From Archangium lipolyticum (GTDB lineage Bacteria; Myxococcota; Myxococcia; Myxococcales; Myxococcaceae), in contig NZ_JANKBZ010000033.1 of assembly GCF_024623785.1 (NCBI RefSeq), positions 1 through 64,000 of the forward strand: DNA of 64,000 nt, given 5' to 3'. Of the stretch, positions 19,601 through 27,165 are shown in pieces (within the stretch, counting starts at the first letter, position 1; each line of letters begins with the position of its first letter). The translations under genes and the position numbers were made by a program. The notes beneath the pieces are model-generated. The model had not been told where the DNA came from. It was given only the letters and a program-made list of their open reading frames with translations, and ran no database searches.

Positions 19601-19904
19601 GGTCGATGAGCAGCTGGATGCCATCACGCGCATAGGGGCGGAACCCCTCGTGCTCCACCCGGAGGGTGTAGAGACCCGGCGGCAGCTGGGGAATGCGGTA
19701 CAGACCGCTGGCATCCGTGAGCACCGTCTGCTCGCCCTGGAGACTCGGGGAGGTGGCCGTCACCACCGCGTCCTGCAGCGGCTTCTTGTCGGCTGTATTG
19801 ACGATCTTTCCGGTGATGACCGCGGTGCCCTGGGCCCAGGCGCTGGCTCCGAACAGCAACAGCAGGACACACAAGCCGCGAGCGAGTCGAACGTGTGAAA
19901 GCAA
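16692..19904 (-). CDS. TonB-dependent receptor, Oar/SusC-like
   Basis: This is a 1,070-residue outer-membrane protein. A signal peptide (LARGLCVLLLLFGASAWAQ) precedes a carboxypeptidase-regulatory-like beta-sandwich (~25-110). The plug follows (~140-260, with FVVDGLSVNDPAVGTIG and EYGRSTGGVLNVVTKSGSNE), and then a long beta-barrel ending RAVRFGMRLSF with the terminal Phe used for outer-membrane assembly. The start is TTG at 19904, with AGGAGG about 11 nt upstream. This architecture matches Oar proteins of myxobacteria and SusC-type importers. The cargo is unknown (peptide, glycan or exported protein). It heads an operon with the lipoprotein and lies 64 nt after the M14 carboxypeptidase gene, which suggests peptide uptake or processing. 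Confidence 0.9.
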   Translation of the reverse strand: MLSHVRLARGLCVLLLLFGASAWAQGTAVITGKIVNTADKKPLQDAVVTATSPSLQGEQTVLTDASGLYRIPQLPPGLYTLRVEHEGFRPYARDGIQLLIDRTIRFNVELLPESGLSEEMVVTATAPTIDVGSSASGMSVDSNLLRNLAVSRPGSKGSASRSFESLAEMAPGAQEDQFGVSINGSTSPENQFVVDGLSVNDPAVGTIGTPLSVEFVKEVNVITGGYMPEYGRSTGGVLNVVTKSGSNEFHGSLFGNVAPGFLQTAALELQQAGSVISAKGTPWNQGDFGFELGGPIVKDKLWFYAGVAPSFTRIQVSRQLNAYDLCTAVDPANGCTAVGKARIDPTTRFAQTTPIEGTRVDRFADDRTIQYIGKLTYLFNPDHNLSLTVYGTPNWSGGAGRYSFSRDGAPEVCSGLSCTGYVQGSYESIATRRTGGALDVVAKQSSSFFNKALLIDATVGWHHQDASILPSDGSQLGGDGLAAVPKITWRRSSNPGYHSITEFESIPDAAACAEPGASVARCPVTAYTTGGPGTISVSELDRYQGKVLGTYLFEGLGHHVIKAGFDAEGASFYNNRARTGLAPWRECPDGTCFESRTQYGYLDAPDQPVFLPSKEGTTTSLTVGGFVQDSWSILDKVTVNAGVRYDTQTIWGMDGKMGLNLPHQWSPRIGVIYDFTQQGRSKLYANYARFYENVPLDMADLSFPQQQQLAATYNASCDPRDPADLAPGGDCTLAANRQTRGTPESPNQQWVSEGGDRVPVDPKIRAQSSDEFVLGAEYEVLLGRVGVSYTRRYLNDVIEDMSRDNTRTFFLGNPGKGYSTDFPEARRDYDAVNVYYTKTFSNDWLAQVSYTWSSLRGNYSGLFRAENAQLSPNLTRDFDLVSLTTNRDGALPGDRTHAFKAFGAKEFQLGKDMSINLGGGYRARSGAPLNYLGYHPIYTGAETFLLPRGSAGRLPWVHNIDGHLGLNRRLSGNYTLSLTLDVFNVFNFQQVTDVDQVFTTADVKPIEKDGKPVNVTSCVTPGSPDCRVYLASSSDENPKTIQGSDINPNFKRPIAYQTPRAVRFGMRLSF

Positions 19905-19931
19905 AGGTGACGCCCCCTCCTAGGAAGTCAG

Positions 19932-19959
19932 GTCCTACCTTTGCCACATTTTCGTCAAT
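19932..19959 (-). promoter_or_regulatory. Possible sigma70-like promoter for the TonB receptor
   Basis: On the minus strand, TTGACG (19959-19954) is followed after 16 nt by TAGGAC (19937-19932). Transcription would start about 20 nt before the TTG start codon. The -10 is a weak match. Confidence 0.3.
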
Positions 19960-19968
19960 GTTGGGAAA

Positions 19969-21258
19969 TCAACACCCGTAGCGGATGATTCGCTCCACCC
20001 GGTAACTCCCAGCGGGCTCCACCGGCCGCAGCAACATCAACTCCGCGGGCAGCTCCACCCGCAGTGTGAGCGCGCTCCGGGGAGGCAGGGGCAGCGTGTC
20101 CCCTTCCTTCACGCCCCCGGCGGGGAGCGGCACCACCGTGAGCCCGGTGCCGTCCACGACCTCCACGGCGCCGTACACGCGCAGGTCCCCCAGCTCCTCG
20201 ACGGTGCCCGTGAGCACCACGGAGGGTGTGCCCTCCCGGTCGCGCACCGCCAGGGTCGCCGCCACGCCAACATCCGCGAGGAAGGCGTCCCCCGCCTCGC
20301 CGAAGACGTGGGCGCCCCGGATGACGAGGTGCAGCAGGCCCTTGCTCTCATTGAAGGGGATGGACTCGTAGCGCGCGAGGTCCGCGTGCTCCACCTCCCC
20401 GCTCGCCAGTGAATCCAGGGCGGTCACCAGGGCCACGAAGTTGAGCCGGAGCAGCGGCACATCCGGCTCGGCCGAGGGCCACGGGCCGGTCTCGATGAGC
20501 ACGGTGGGCGTGCCCCAGCGCACCAGGTTGTCGCCGAAGGCGCGGGTCTCGAAGGAGTCGTCGTAGCGGCCGATCTGCCCGGGGGCGAGCGGCTCCAGGG
20601 CGTCCCGGATGACGGCGCACACCTTCTTGGCGAGCACCCGCCCCGGGTTGTCCCCGCGCGCCACGTCGAAGGGCGGAGCCAGCAGCGAGATGGAGGCGGG
20701 CCGGCCCGTGCCCCCCACCGCCGTGCGCCAGCTCTGGTTGTGGAGGTTGAAGCCGAGCGACGGCTGGAGCCGGTCCCTCACCGCCTTGAGCGTCCGCCCC
20801 TCGGGGGTCTGGAGCGCCAGCGCGTCCCGGTTGATGTCGATGCCCTGCGCGTTGCGCCGCTGGAAGCGCTCGGCGCCATCCGGGTTGAGCATCGGCAGGG
20901 CGTGCAGGGAGAGCGCGGAGAGCAGCCGCGCCACGCGGGGATGCGCACGGTGGCGGCGCACGTATTCGAAGAGGTCGAGGAGCGCCGTCGTGGCGGTGGG
21001 CTCGTCCCCGTGCATCTGGGACCAGAGGAGGATGTGCCGGGGACCGCTCCCGAACCGGATGAGGTTGAGCGAACGCCCCTCTACAGAGCGGCCGACCTCC
21101 TCCAAGTGGAACAGGTCCGGCGCCGCCTCGCGGAGCCGCCGGAGCCGCTCCTCCACGAGGGCGTGGCGGACGAGGGCGGGAGGGGGCAGGTCCTGGGGAT
21201 GGACCTCGGACCAGAGCTCGGAGAGCTCGCGGGGGGTAGCGGGGGCGGACGGGGTCAT
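19969..21258 (-). CDS. M14-family zinc carboxypeptidase
   Basis: This is a 429-residue metallopeptidase. The zinc site is H83-x-x-E86 (WSQMHGDEPT) plus H173 (GFNLHNQSW). The substrate-carboxylate region reads NPDGAERFQRRNAQGIDINR, as in M14 enzymes, and E255 (VLIETGPW) is the likely general base. It should remove C-terminal residues from peptides. The N-terminus (MTPSAPATPRELSEL) has no signal peptide, so it is probably cytoplasmic unless exported another way. The ATG at 21258 was chosen because sequence upstream is not protein-like and enters the divergent promoter region. About 170 residues after the catalytic domain form a beta-rich extension of unknown role. It is divergent from the AGCS symporter gene. 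Confidence 0.85.
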   Translation of the reverse strand: MTPSAPATPRELSELWSEVHPQDLPPPALVRHALVEERLRRLREAAPDLFHLEEVGRSVEGRSLNLIRFGSGPRHILLWSQMHGDEPTATTALLDLFEYVRRHRAHPRVARLLSALSLHALPMLNPDGAERFQRRNAQGIDINRDALALQTPEGRTLKAVRDRLQPSLGFNLHNQSWRTAVGGTGRPASISLLAPPFDVARGDNPGRVLAKKVCAVIRDALEPLAPGQIGRYDDSFETRAFGDNLVRWGTPTVLIETGPWPSAEPDVPLLRLNFVALVTALDSLASGEVEHADLARYESIPFNESKGLLHLVIRGAHVFGEAGDAFLADVGVAATLAVRDREGTPSVVLTGTVEELGDLRVYGAVEVVDGTGLTVVPLPAGGVKEGDTLPLPPRSALTLRVELPAELMLLRPVEPAGSYRVERIIRYGC

Positions 21259-21382
21259 GAGCCTGATCGGCAGGATGCCACGTTTCACCTCCCGGCGGCC
21301 CTCGGCGTGTTTGCCGAGTTCGCGAGGGAACGTGAGGGGGGAAGGTGCCAGGAAGGGCCTGGACGGACTATGACGGGCCCAC

Positions 21383-22738
21383 ATGCTGCCCGAACCCATC
21401 CGCCACGCGATCGACGTAGCCAGCAACGCCGTCTGGGGACCCTGGACCATGGCCCTCCTGCTCGGGACTGGCGTGTTCCTGACGGTGCGGCTCCGGTTCG
21501 TCCAGGTGGCGCGCTTCCGGGACGCGCTGCGCGCCATGGTGCCCACGCAGGCGAGCGGCGCCGGATCGCTGAGTCCCTTCCAGGCGTTCATGACCGCGCT
21601 CGCGGCGTCCATCGGCACCGGCAACATCGCGGGCGTGGCCACGGCCATCGTGAGCGGCGGACCGGGGGCGCTGTTCTGGATCTGGGTATATGGATTCTTC
21701 GCCACGTCCATCAAGTTCTGCGAGGCGGTGCTGGGCATCCGCTACCGCCAGGTTCACGGGGAGCGGCTGTCCGCGGGCCCGATGCACTACCTGAAGGACG
21801 GACTGGGCTCGCCGAAGCTGGCGTGGCTCTACGCGCTCATCGCGGGCGTGGCCGCGCTCACGACGACGCCCTTCACCCAGCCCAACTCCATGGCCGTGGT
21901 GCTGCAGAGCCAGTTCTCGATTCCGCCCCTGGCCTCGGGCATCGCCATCGCCGTGCTCACGTGGCTGGTGGTCATCGGCGGCGTGAAGAGCATCGGCCGC
22001 GCGGCCGAGCGCCTCGCTCCGCTGAAGGTGGGCCTCTACCTGGCCGGCGGGCTCGTGGTCATCCTCACGCACGCGGCGCGGCTGCCCGAGGTGTTCGCGC
22101 TCGTCTTCCGCGAGGCCTTCTCCATGCATGCGGCCGGAGGTGGCGCCGCCGGAGTGGGGATGATGGTGGCCATGCGCTACGGCATCGCCCGGGGCATCTA
22201 CGCCAACGAGGCGGGGTATGGCACCGCGGCGGTGGCCTATGGCACGGCGCGCACCGACGCCCCCGTCCAGCAGGGGCTCCAGGCGGTGATGGAGGTGTTC
22301 ATCGTCTCGTGCGTCACCTCGACCATCAGCGCGCTGGTGATCCTGGCGAGCGGCGCGTGGACGTCCGGGCTCACGAGCACGGCCGTGGTGGCCCAGGCCT
22401 TCAACACCGCCATGCCCACCGTGGGCGGGTGGATCGTCGCGTTCTGCGCCTTCCTGTTCGGCTACACCACGCTGATTGGCTGGGCCTACTACGGCGAGCA
22501 GTTCCTCGAGTATGCCATTGGTCTGCGCGTCACCGTGCCCTACCGGTGGCTCTACTGCGGATTGGTCGTCTTCGGAGCCATGGGCAAGGTGGAGACCATC
22601 TGGGCCTGGGGCGACCTGATGAATGGCTTGCAGGTGTTCCCCAACCTCGTGGGGTTGATTGGCTTGAGCGGCGTGGCGGCATCGACGCTGCGCCAGCCCA
22701 GGCCGCAACAGGCAGAGCCCAGCACGCCCCTGGCCTGA
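21383..22738 (+). CDS. Sodium:alanine/glycine symporter (AGCS family)
   Basis: This is a 451-residue inner-membrane transporter with about 10-11 hydrophobic segments. Family motifs are clear: ALAASIGTGNIAGVATAI near residues 72-89, GPGALFWIWVYGFFATSIKF, and RGIYANEAGYGTAAVAYGTA near 273-292. AGCS proteins import alanine or glycine with Na+. The ATG at 21383 begins MLPEPIRHAIDVASNAVWGP. It is divergent from the M14 carboxypeptidase, which fits use of amino acids released from peptides. Confidence 0.92.
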   Translation: MLPEPIRHAIDVASNAVWGPWTMALLLGTGVFLTVRLRFVQVARFRDALRAMVPTQASGAGSLSPFQAFMTALAASIGTGNIAGVATAIVSGGPGALFWIWVYGFFATSIKFCEAVLGIRYRQVHGERLSAGPMHYLKDGLGSPKLAWLYALIAGVAALTTTPFTQPNSMAVVLQSQFSIPPLASGIAIAVLTWLVVIGGVKSIGRAAERLAPLKVGLYLAGGLVVILTHAARLPEVFALVFREAFSMHAAGGGAAGVGMMVAMRYGIARGIYANEAGYGTAAVAYGTARTDAPVQQGLQAVMEVFIVSCVTSTISALVILASGAWTSGLTSTAVVAQAFNTAMPTVGGWIVAFCAFLFGYTTLIGWAYYGEQFLEYAIGLRVTVPYRWLYCGLVVFGAMGKVETIWAWGDLMNGLQVFPNLVGLIGLSGVAASTLRQPRPQQAEPSTPLA

Positions 22739-22762
22739 TCTTCCACGAGGTCTGCCCGGGAT

Positions 22763-22791
22763 TTGTCCCTACACCCGACCTGACCTATACC
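22763..22791 (+). promoter_or_regulatory. Sigma70-like promoter for the ATPase-HNH pair
   Basis: TTGTCC (22763-22768), a 17-nt spacer, then TATACC (22786-22791). The predicted leader is about 28 nt, with GGAGAGAC as ribosome site before the ATG at 22826. Confidence 0.45.
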
Positions 22792-22825
22792 CGCGCGGGA
22801 CGGGCGATCCACGCTCGGAGAGACG

Positions 22826-24094
22826 ATGCTCGAACGGCTGGAGCTCCATCACGTCGGACCGGCACCGAAGTTGGAATTCGACTTCGCGCCCCGGCTGAAT
22901 CTGCTCACGGGTGACAATGGGCTCGGGAAGACGTTCATCCTGGACGTCGCCTGGTGGGCGCTGACCCGCTCCTGGGCCAGTTCCCCCGCGCTGCCCCACC
23001 GTGGACAGGGTATCCGTCCCACCATCTCCTTCCGGTACAGGAGCAAGACCACCGCTGTCGACTACTCCAGCGAATACGACTTTCAGCAGCAGGCCTGGAC
23101 GCCCAAGCGAGGGCGGCCCGGCAACCCAGGACTGGTTCTCTATGCCCGCGTGGATGGCTCTTTCTCGGTCTGGGATCCGGCGCGCAACTACTGGAAGAAC
23201 GCACCTACCCTGGGAGTGAACGCTCCGGACCGACCCCTCGCCTATCACTTCACGCCCTCTCAGGTCTGGGATGGACTGCAGCCAGACGGCAAGGTTCTTT
23301 GCAATGGCCTGATCCGGGACTGGGCCTCCTGGCAGGGTCGCAACAACGAGCCCTACCTGCAGCTCTTGAAGGTGCTGGAAGTCCTCTCTCCCTCCGATGA
23401 GGAACGCATCGTTCCAGGAGAGCTCACCCGAATCAGCCTGGAAGACGTACGCGACATGCCGACGCTCCGGACGGCCTATGGTCAGGAAGTGCCGGTGGTG
23501 CATGCCTCCGCGGGGGTCAAGCGCATCATCGCTCTTGCCTACCTGCTCGTGTGGACCTGGCAGGAGCACATCCAGGCGAGTCGTCTGCTCAATCAGGACG
23601 TGACCCGGCAGATCATCTTCCTGATCGACGAGGTCGAAGCGCACCTGCATCCGCGCTGGCAACGGACCATCCTGCGCTCGCTGCTGAGCGTGATGGAGGC
23701 CCTCACGGGCGCTGATGATGTGGAGATCCAGGTTGTCGCCGTGACCCACTCACCGCTCCTACTCGCCTCGCTGGAACCGCTGTTCGATCCCCAGCGAGAC
23801 GCGCTCTGGCATATGCAATTGGTCAACGGTGAGGTGACCCTGGAGCGGGAGACCTGGCGGCGGCGCGGCGACGCGAACTCCTGGCTCATCTCCGACGTGT
23901 TCGCACTGGGTGAGCCCCGCTCCCTGGAGGCGGAGCAGGCCCTCCAGAGGGCCGAAGACCTGATGCGCCGCCAGGACGTCCAACGCACGGAGTTCGACGA
24001 GGCCCAACAGAAGCTGCGGGAGAGTCTTCCGGACGTCGATCCGTTCTGGGTGCAGTGGCGGTTCTGGGCGAGGCAGTCGGGACTCGAGAAATGA
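22826..24094 (+). CDS. AAA/ABC-type ATPase, Septu PtuA-like
   Basis: This is a 422-residue RecF/OLD-like ATPase. Walker A is GDNGLGKTF (29-37). The ABC-like signature region is VVHASAGVKRI (~223-233). Walker B is FLIDEVEAHLHPRW (~263-276). The H-loop is VAVTHSPLLLAS (~302-313). It ends ATGA, overlapping the start of an HNH nuclease gene. An ATPase of this class coupled to a small HNH protein is the layout of Septu defence (PtuA/PtuB), where the ATPase controls a DNA/RNA-cutting partner during phage infection. The motifs and overlap are seen. Assignment to Septu rather than another ATPase-HNH system is inference. The size is somewhat below typical PtuA, and no reverse transcriptase lies nearby. 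Confidence 0.82.
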   Translation: MLERLELHHVGPAPKLEFDFAPRLNLLTGDNGLGKTFILDVAWWALTRSWASSPALPHRGQGIRPTISFRYRSKTTAVDYSSEYDFQQQAWTPKRGRPGNPGLVLYARVDGSFSVWDPARNYWKNAPTLGVNAPDRPLAYHFTPSQVWDGLQPDGKVLCNGLIRDWASWQGRNNEPYLQLLKVLEVLSPSDEERIVPGELTRISLEDVRDMPTLRTAYGQEVPVVHASAGVKRIIALAYLLVWTWQEHIQASRLLNQDVTRQIIFLIDEVEAHLHPRWQRTILRSLLSVMEALTGADDVEIQVVAVTHSPLLLASLEPLFDPQRDALWHMQLVNGEVTLERETWRRRGDANSWLISDVFALGEPRSLEAEQALQRAEDLMRRQDVQRTEFDEAQQKLRESLPDVDPFWVQWRFWARQSGLEK

Positions 24095-24801
24095 TCCGCG
24101 TCGAGAAGCAGCCCGAACCACGTCCACCCGACTTCGACTTCGATGGGGAAGTCCGCCAGCCCGGTCTGAGCGCCCTGGCCGAGCTGACGGGGCAGGTACC
24201 AACGCTCAGCCGCCCAGGTCCTCGCATCCGGAAACAAGCGGATCGGCTCGAGGACCTGAGCCCCAAGGTGCTCCGTCAGTACGACTACTGGACCCGGGCG
24301 CTCGATGCGCTCCACGCGGCATATCGGGGCATCTGCGCCTATTCATGCTTCTATATCGAGCCCATCGCGGGTCCGACGGTGGATCACTTCGTCGCCATCA
24401 CGAAGGCCGCGCCTCGTGAAGCCTACGAGTGGGACAACTACCGGCTCGCATGCTCGCTGATGAACGCATGCAAGAACGCCTTCACGGACGTCTTGGATCC
24501 ATTCGACGTGCGTGACGGCTGGTTCGTGCTCAACCTGGACACCTTCGAGGTCGAACCCGCGAAAGACCTCGAAGCGGACTTGAAGAAGCGCGTGGAAGAC
24601 ACGTGCACCCGCTTGAAGCTCAACTCCCCCGAGTGCAAGAACATGCGCCGCCGGTGGTTCAACATGTACTGGAACCCCAAGGATCCCACCCGGCCCGTTC
24701 CACTGTGGTTCTTCGAGGAGCATGCCCCCTTTCTCGCTCGTGAGATGCGCCGGCAGGGCCGCGTTCGCCCCGAGGACCAGGAGCGTGCGGACGGAAACTG
24801 A
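24091..24801 (+). CDS. HNH endonuclease, Septu PtuB-like
   Basis: This is a 236-residue protein with an HNH-type core: ICAYSCFY (C82), then TVDHF (D98-H99), EWDNYRLAC (N116, C121) and MNACKN (N125, C127). The order C...DH...WDN...C...N/C-K is that of PtuB-type and retron-associated HNH nucleases. It would cut nucleic acid as the effector of the ATPase-nuclease pair. The ATG at 24091 overlaps the ATPase stop. An upstream in-frame codon was rejected because it lies deep in the ATPase gene. One point of caution is that the usual second Cys pair is imperfect (CAYS instead of CxxC), so zinc binding may differ. The C-terminal 100 residues are unrecognised and helical-looking. Confidence 0.75.
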   Translation: MIRVEKQPEPRPPDFDFDGEVRQPGLSALAELTGQVPTLSRPGPRIRKQADRLEDLSPKVLRQYDYWTRALDALHAAYRGICAYSCFYIEPIAGPTVDHFVAITKAAPREAYEWDNYRLACSLMNACKNAFTDVLDPFDVRDGWFVLNLDTFEVEPAKDLEADLKKRVEDTCTRLKLNSPECKNMRRRWFNMYWNPKDPTRPVPLWFFEEHAPFLAREMRRQGRVRPEDQERADGN

Positions 24802-24841
24802 GGGAAGCACGAATTCGACAGCCCGGAGTCGAGGCCCTCAG
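24798..24841. terminator. Possible bidirectional hairpin between convergent genes
   Basis: An outer stem CTGAGGG / CCCTCAG encloses an inner stem TCGAC / GTCGA (24815-24832). It spans the whole gap between the HNH gene and the DUF819 gene. Confidence 0.4.
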
Positions 24842-26040
24842 TGGAGGAGCCGGTACACCTGCTCCAGCAGCACCGCGCACAGCAGCCCGCCGTAGGTGCC
24901 CAGCACGTAGCCGGCCACCGCCAGCATCACCCCCACGGGCGCGAGCGCCGGATGGAAGGCCGCCGCCACTACCGACGCGGAGGCCGCTCCGCCCACGTTG
25001 GCCTGCGAGCCCACCGCCGCGAAGAAGATGGGCGCCCGCAGCAGCCGCCGTGCCCCCAGGATGAAGCCCGCGTGCACCGCCATCCACACCACGCCCACCG
25101 CCACCATCGCGGGCGCGTCCAGCAGCCGCCGGAAGTCCGCCTTGGCGCCAATGGTCATCACCAGCACGTAGAGGAACAGCGCGCCGATGCGGCTCGCCCC
25201 GGCCCCCTCCAGGTTGCGCAGCGGGGTGAACGAGAGCGCCGCCCCCACCGTCGTCACCAGGATGACCACCCAGGTGAAGCCCGTGATGATGGTGCCGATG
25301 TCCGGCAACTGCTTCGCGAGCGCCGTGCACGCCACCGTGGTGCCAAACCCGAGGGTGAGGATCCACACCAGGTCCGACAGGCTCGCGGGCCGCAGCACCG
25401 AGGCGTGGAAGCGCTCCACCTGCTCGCGCACCACGTCGATGGCTCGCCGGTCCGCGCCCATGCGCTCGTCCATCTGCCGCTCGCGGCCCGCGAAGTAGAG
25501 CAGCACCGCCGTCCACATGTTCGACACGCCCACGTCCACCACCACCATCATGCTCAGCGTGTCTTCCCGCGTCCCGATGCTCTGCCCGATGGCCACGAAG
25601 TTCGCGCTGCCGCCAATCCACGAGCCACTCAGCGCCGCCAGCCCCTTCCACGCCTGTTCACCGAGCTCCGCCGGCATCCAGTGGCCCAGCAGCAAGTACG
25701 CGAGCGGCCCGCCGATGATGATGCCCGCCGTCCCCGCCAGGAACAGCACCACCGCGTTGCGCCCCAACCGCGCGATGGCCTTCAAGTCCATCGACAGCAC
25801 CTGGAGCACCAGGCTCGTCGGCAGCAGGTACGCCGACACGAAGCCGTAGAGGTCCGACTTCGTGGGGATGACGCCCGTGTTCGAGAGCAGCGTGGGGATG
25901 AAGTAGACGAGGACGAGGATGGGCAGGACCCTGAAGACCCGCGCGCCCACCGGGTGTCGCTCCGCGAGGAACAGCAGCGCCAGCACGGCCAGCAGCACCG
26001 TGAGCACCGCCATCGGGCTCTGGACGAGCGGCTCCGTCAT
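24838..26040 (-). CDS. DUF819-family membrane permease
   Basis: This is a 400-residue inner-membrane protein with about 10-12 hydrophobic segments (for example AVLTVLLAVLALLFLAER and VVLFLAGTAGIIIGGPLAYL). The DUF819 (YjcL-like) signature is GSWIGGSANFVAIGQ, repeated in related form as AAVGSQANVGGAASASVVAA near the C-terminus, a pseudo-symmetric transporter arrangement. The ATG overlaps the stop of the dipeptide epimerase (ATGA), so the two are translated together. In other bacteria DUF819 genes also neighbour dipeptide epimerases. A role in moving dipeptides or muropeptides is plausible but unproven. Confidence 0.82.
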   Translation of the reverse strand: MTEPLVQSPMAVLTVLLAVLALLFLAERHPVGARVFRVLPILVLVYFIPTLLSNTGVIPTKSDLYGFVSAYLLPTSLVLQVLSMDLKAIARLGRNAVVLFLAGTAGIIIGGPLAYLLLGHWMPAELGEQAWKGLAALSGSWIGGSANFVAIGQSIGTREDTLSMMVVVDVGVSNMWTAVLLYFAGRERQMDERMGADRRAIDVVREQVERFHASVLRPASLSDLVWILTLGFGTTVACTALAKQLPDIGTIITGFTWVVILVTTVGAALSFTPLRNLEGAGASRIGALFLYVLVMTIGAKADFRRLLDAPAMVAVGVVWMAVHAGFILGARRLLRAPIFFAAVGSQANVGGAASASVVAAAFHPALAPVGVMLAVAGYVLGTYGGLLCAVLLEQVYRLLH

Positions 26041-27065
26041 GGAGAGCCCTGGGGCTCCACGCCCAGCCCGGGCCCGTCACCCAGGCGGATGTAGCCCTGC
26101 TCCACGGGGTGCCCGCGGAAGGGGTCCGCCGAGATGAGCAGGTTGCCGTCCAGGTCCAGCCAGTCCACCAGCGGCCCCAGGTGCGCCGCCGCCGCGATGC
26201 CCAACGACGTCTCCACCATGCACCCCAACATCACCTTCAGCCCGCAGGAGCGCGCCGTCTCGATGATGCGCAGCGCCTCGCGGATGCCTCCGCACTTCTG
26301 CAACTTGACGTTGATGCCGTGGTAGCCCTCGGCCAGCTTCGGCACGTCCACCGCCATCATCACCGCCTCGTCCGCCACCAGCGGCAGCGGCGAGCGCTGG
26401 CGCAGCCACTTCGCTCCCTCCGTGTCCGCCGCCGGCAGCGGCTGCTCCACCAGCTCCACCCCCTGCCCCGCCAGCCACTCGATGTGCTTCAGCGCCTCCT
26501 CGGGGCCCCAGGCCTCGTTGGCGTCCACCCGCACCGTCTTGGGCGTGGCGGCCCGCACCGCGCCGAACGTCTCTCGCACCGACTGTGCGCCCAGCTTCAC
26601 CTTGAGCACGGGGTACGGCTCCGCCTCACGCACCTTGCGCACCAGCGTCTCCGGGTCGTCGATGCCGATGGAGAACGACGTGAGGGGCATCCGCGCCGCG
26701 TCCAGGCCCAGCATCCGGTAGAGCGGCGCCCCGAGCCGCTTGCCCGCGAGATCGTACAGCGCGATGTCCAGCGCCGCCTTCGCCGCGTGGTTTCCCGGCA
26801 GGGCCTGCTCGATGCGCTCCGAGAGCACGCGGAAGTGACGCAGGTCCGCCCCCTCGAGCACGGGAGCCAGCTTCTGGAGCGCCTCGGTCACCGTCTCCGC
26901 GGACTCGCCGTAGCGCACGTTCGGAGCGGCCTCGCCCCGGCCCACCAGGGCTCCCTCGCGAAGCTCCACGAGGACGTTGCGCTTCGAGGTGCTGGTCCCT
27001 CGCGAGATGGTCCACGCGTGGCGGAGGGGCAGCTCGATGGTTCGGACGGTGAGCGGGAGCGACAT
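26037..27065 (-). CDS. Dipeptide epimerase (L-Ala-D/L-Glu epimerase-like)
   Basis: This is a 342-residue enolase-superfamily enzyme of the muconate-lactonizing subgroup. Catalytic and metal residues are visible: K155/K157 (VLKVKLG), D181 (VRVDANEAW), E207 (LVEQPL), D232 (LVADEAV) and K254 (INVKLQKCGG). Such enzymes invert the second residue of dipeptides, classically L-Ala-D-Glu from murein to L-Ala-L-Glu, which allows peptidase cleavage. The exact dipeptide cannot be read from sequence. The ATG at 27065 fits MSLPLTVRTIELPLRHAWTI, a family-like start. It is first in a coupled operon with the DUF819 permease and is divergent from an M20 peptidase. Together they look like a murein- or prey-peptide salvage set. 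Confidence 0.86.
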   Translation of the reverse strand: MSLPLTVRTIELPLRHAWTISRGTSTSKRNVLVELREGALVGRGEAAPNVRYGESAETVTEALQKLAPVLEGADLRHFRVLSERIEQALPGNHAAKAALDIALYDLAGKRLGAPLYRMLGLDAARMPLTSFSIGIDDPETLVRKVREAEPYPVLKVKLGAQSVRETFGAVRAATPKTVRVDANEAWGPEEALKHIEWLAGQGVELVEQPLPAADTEGAKWLRQRSPLPLVADEAVMMAVDVPKLAEGYHGINVKLQKCGGIREALRIIETARSCGLKVMLGCMVETSLGIAAAAHLGPLVDWLDLDGNLLISADPFRGHPVEQGYIRLGDGPGLGVEPQGSP

Positions 27066-27165
27066 GTCGGGGGGCCTCCAGGCGCTTTGCCATTAGCACA
27101 GGCCGGGAGTCACGGTCTCCTCCCGTTCCTCCCCACGGCGCCACGGACTCCCATACACTGGAGGC

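Noticed and set aside
16683-19898. 1,071-codon plus-strand frame opposite the TonB receptor
   Set aside because: It is a shadow of the receptor gene. The composition is His/Arg/Ala-rich, without a signal or domain, and the minus strand has clear plug and barrel features.
22826-24801. Retron-associated Septu (Ec78-type) system
   Set aside because: No reverse-transcriptase gene or msr/msd-like structured region was seen on either side, so a plain Septu-like pair is the better reading.
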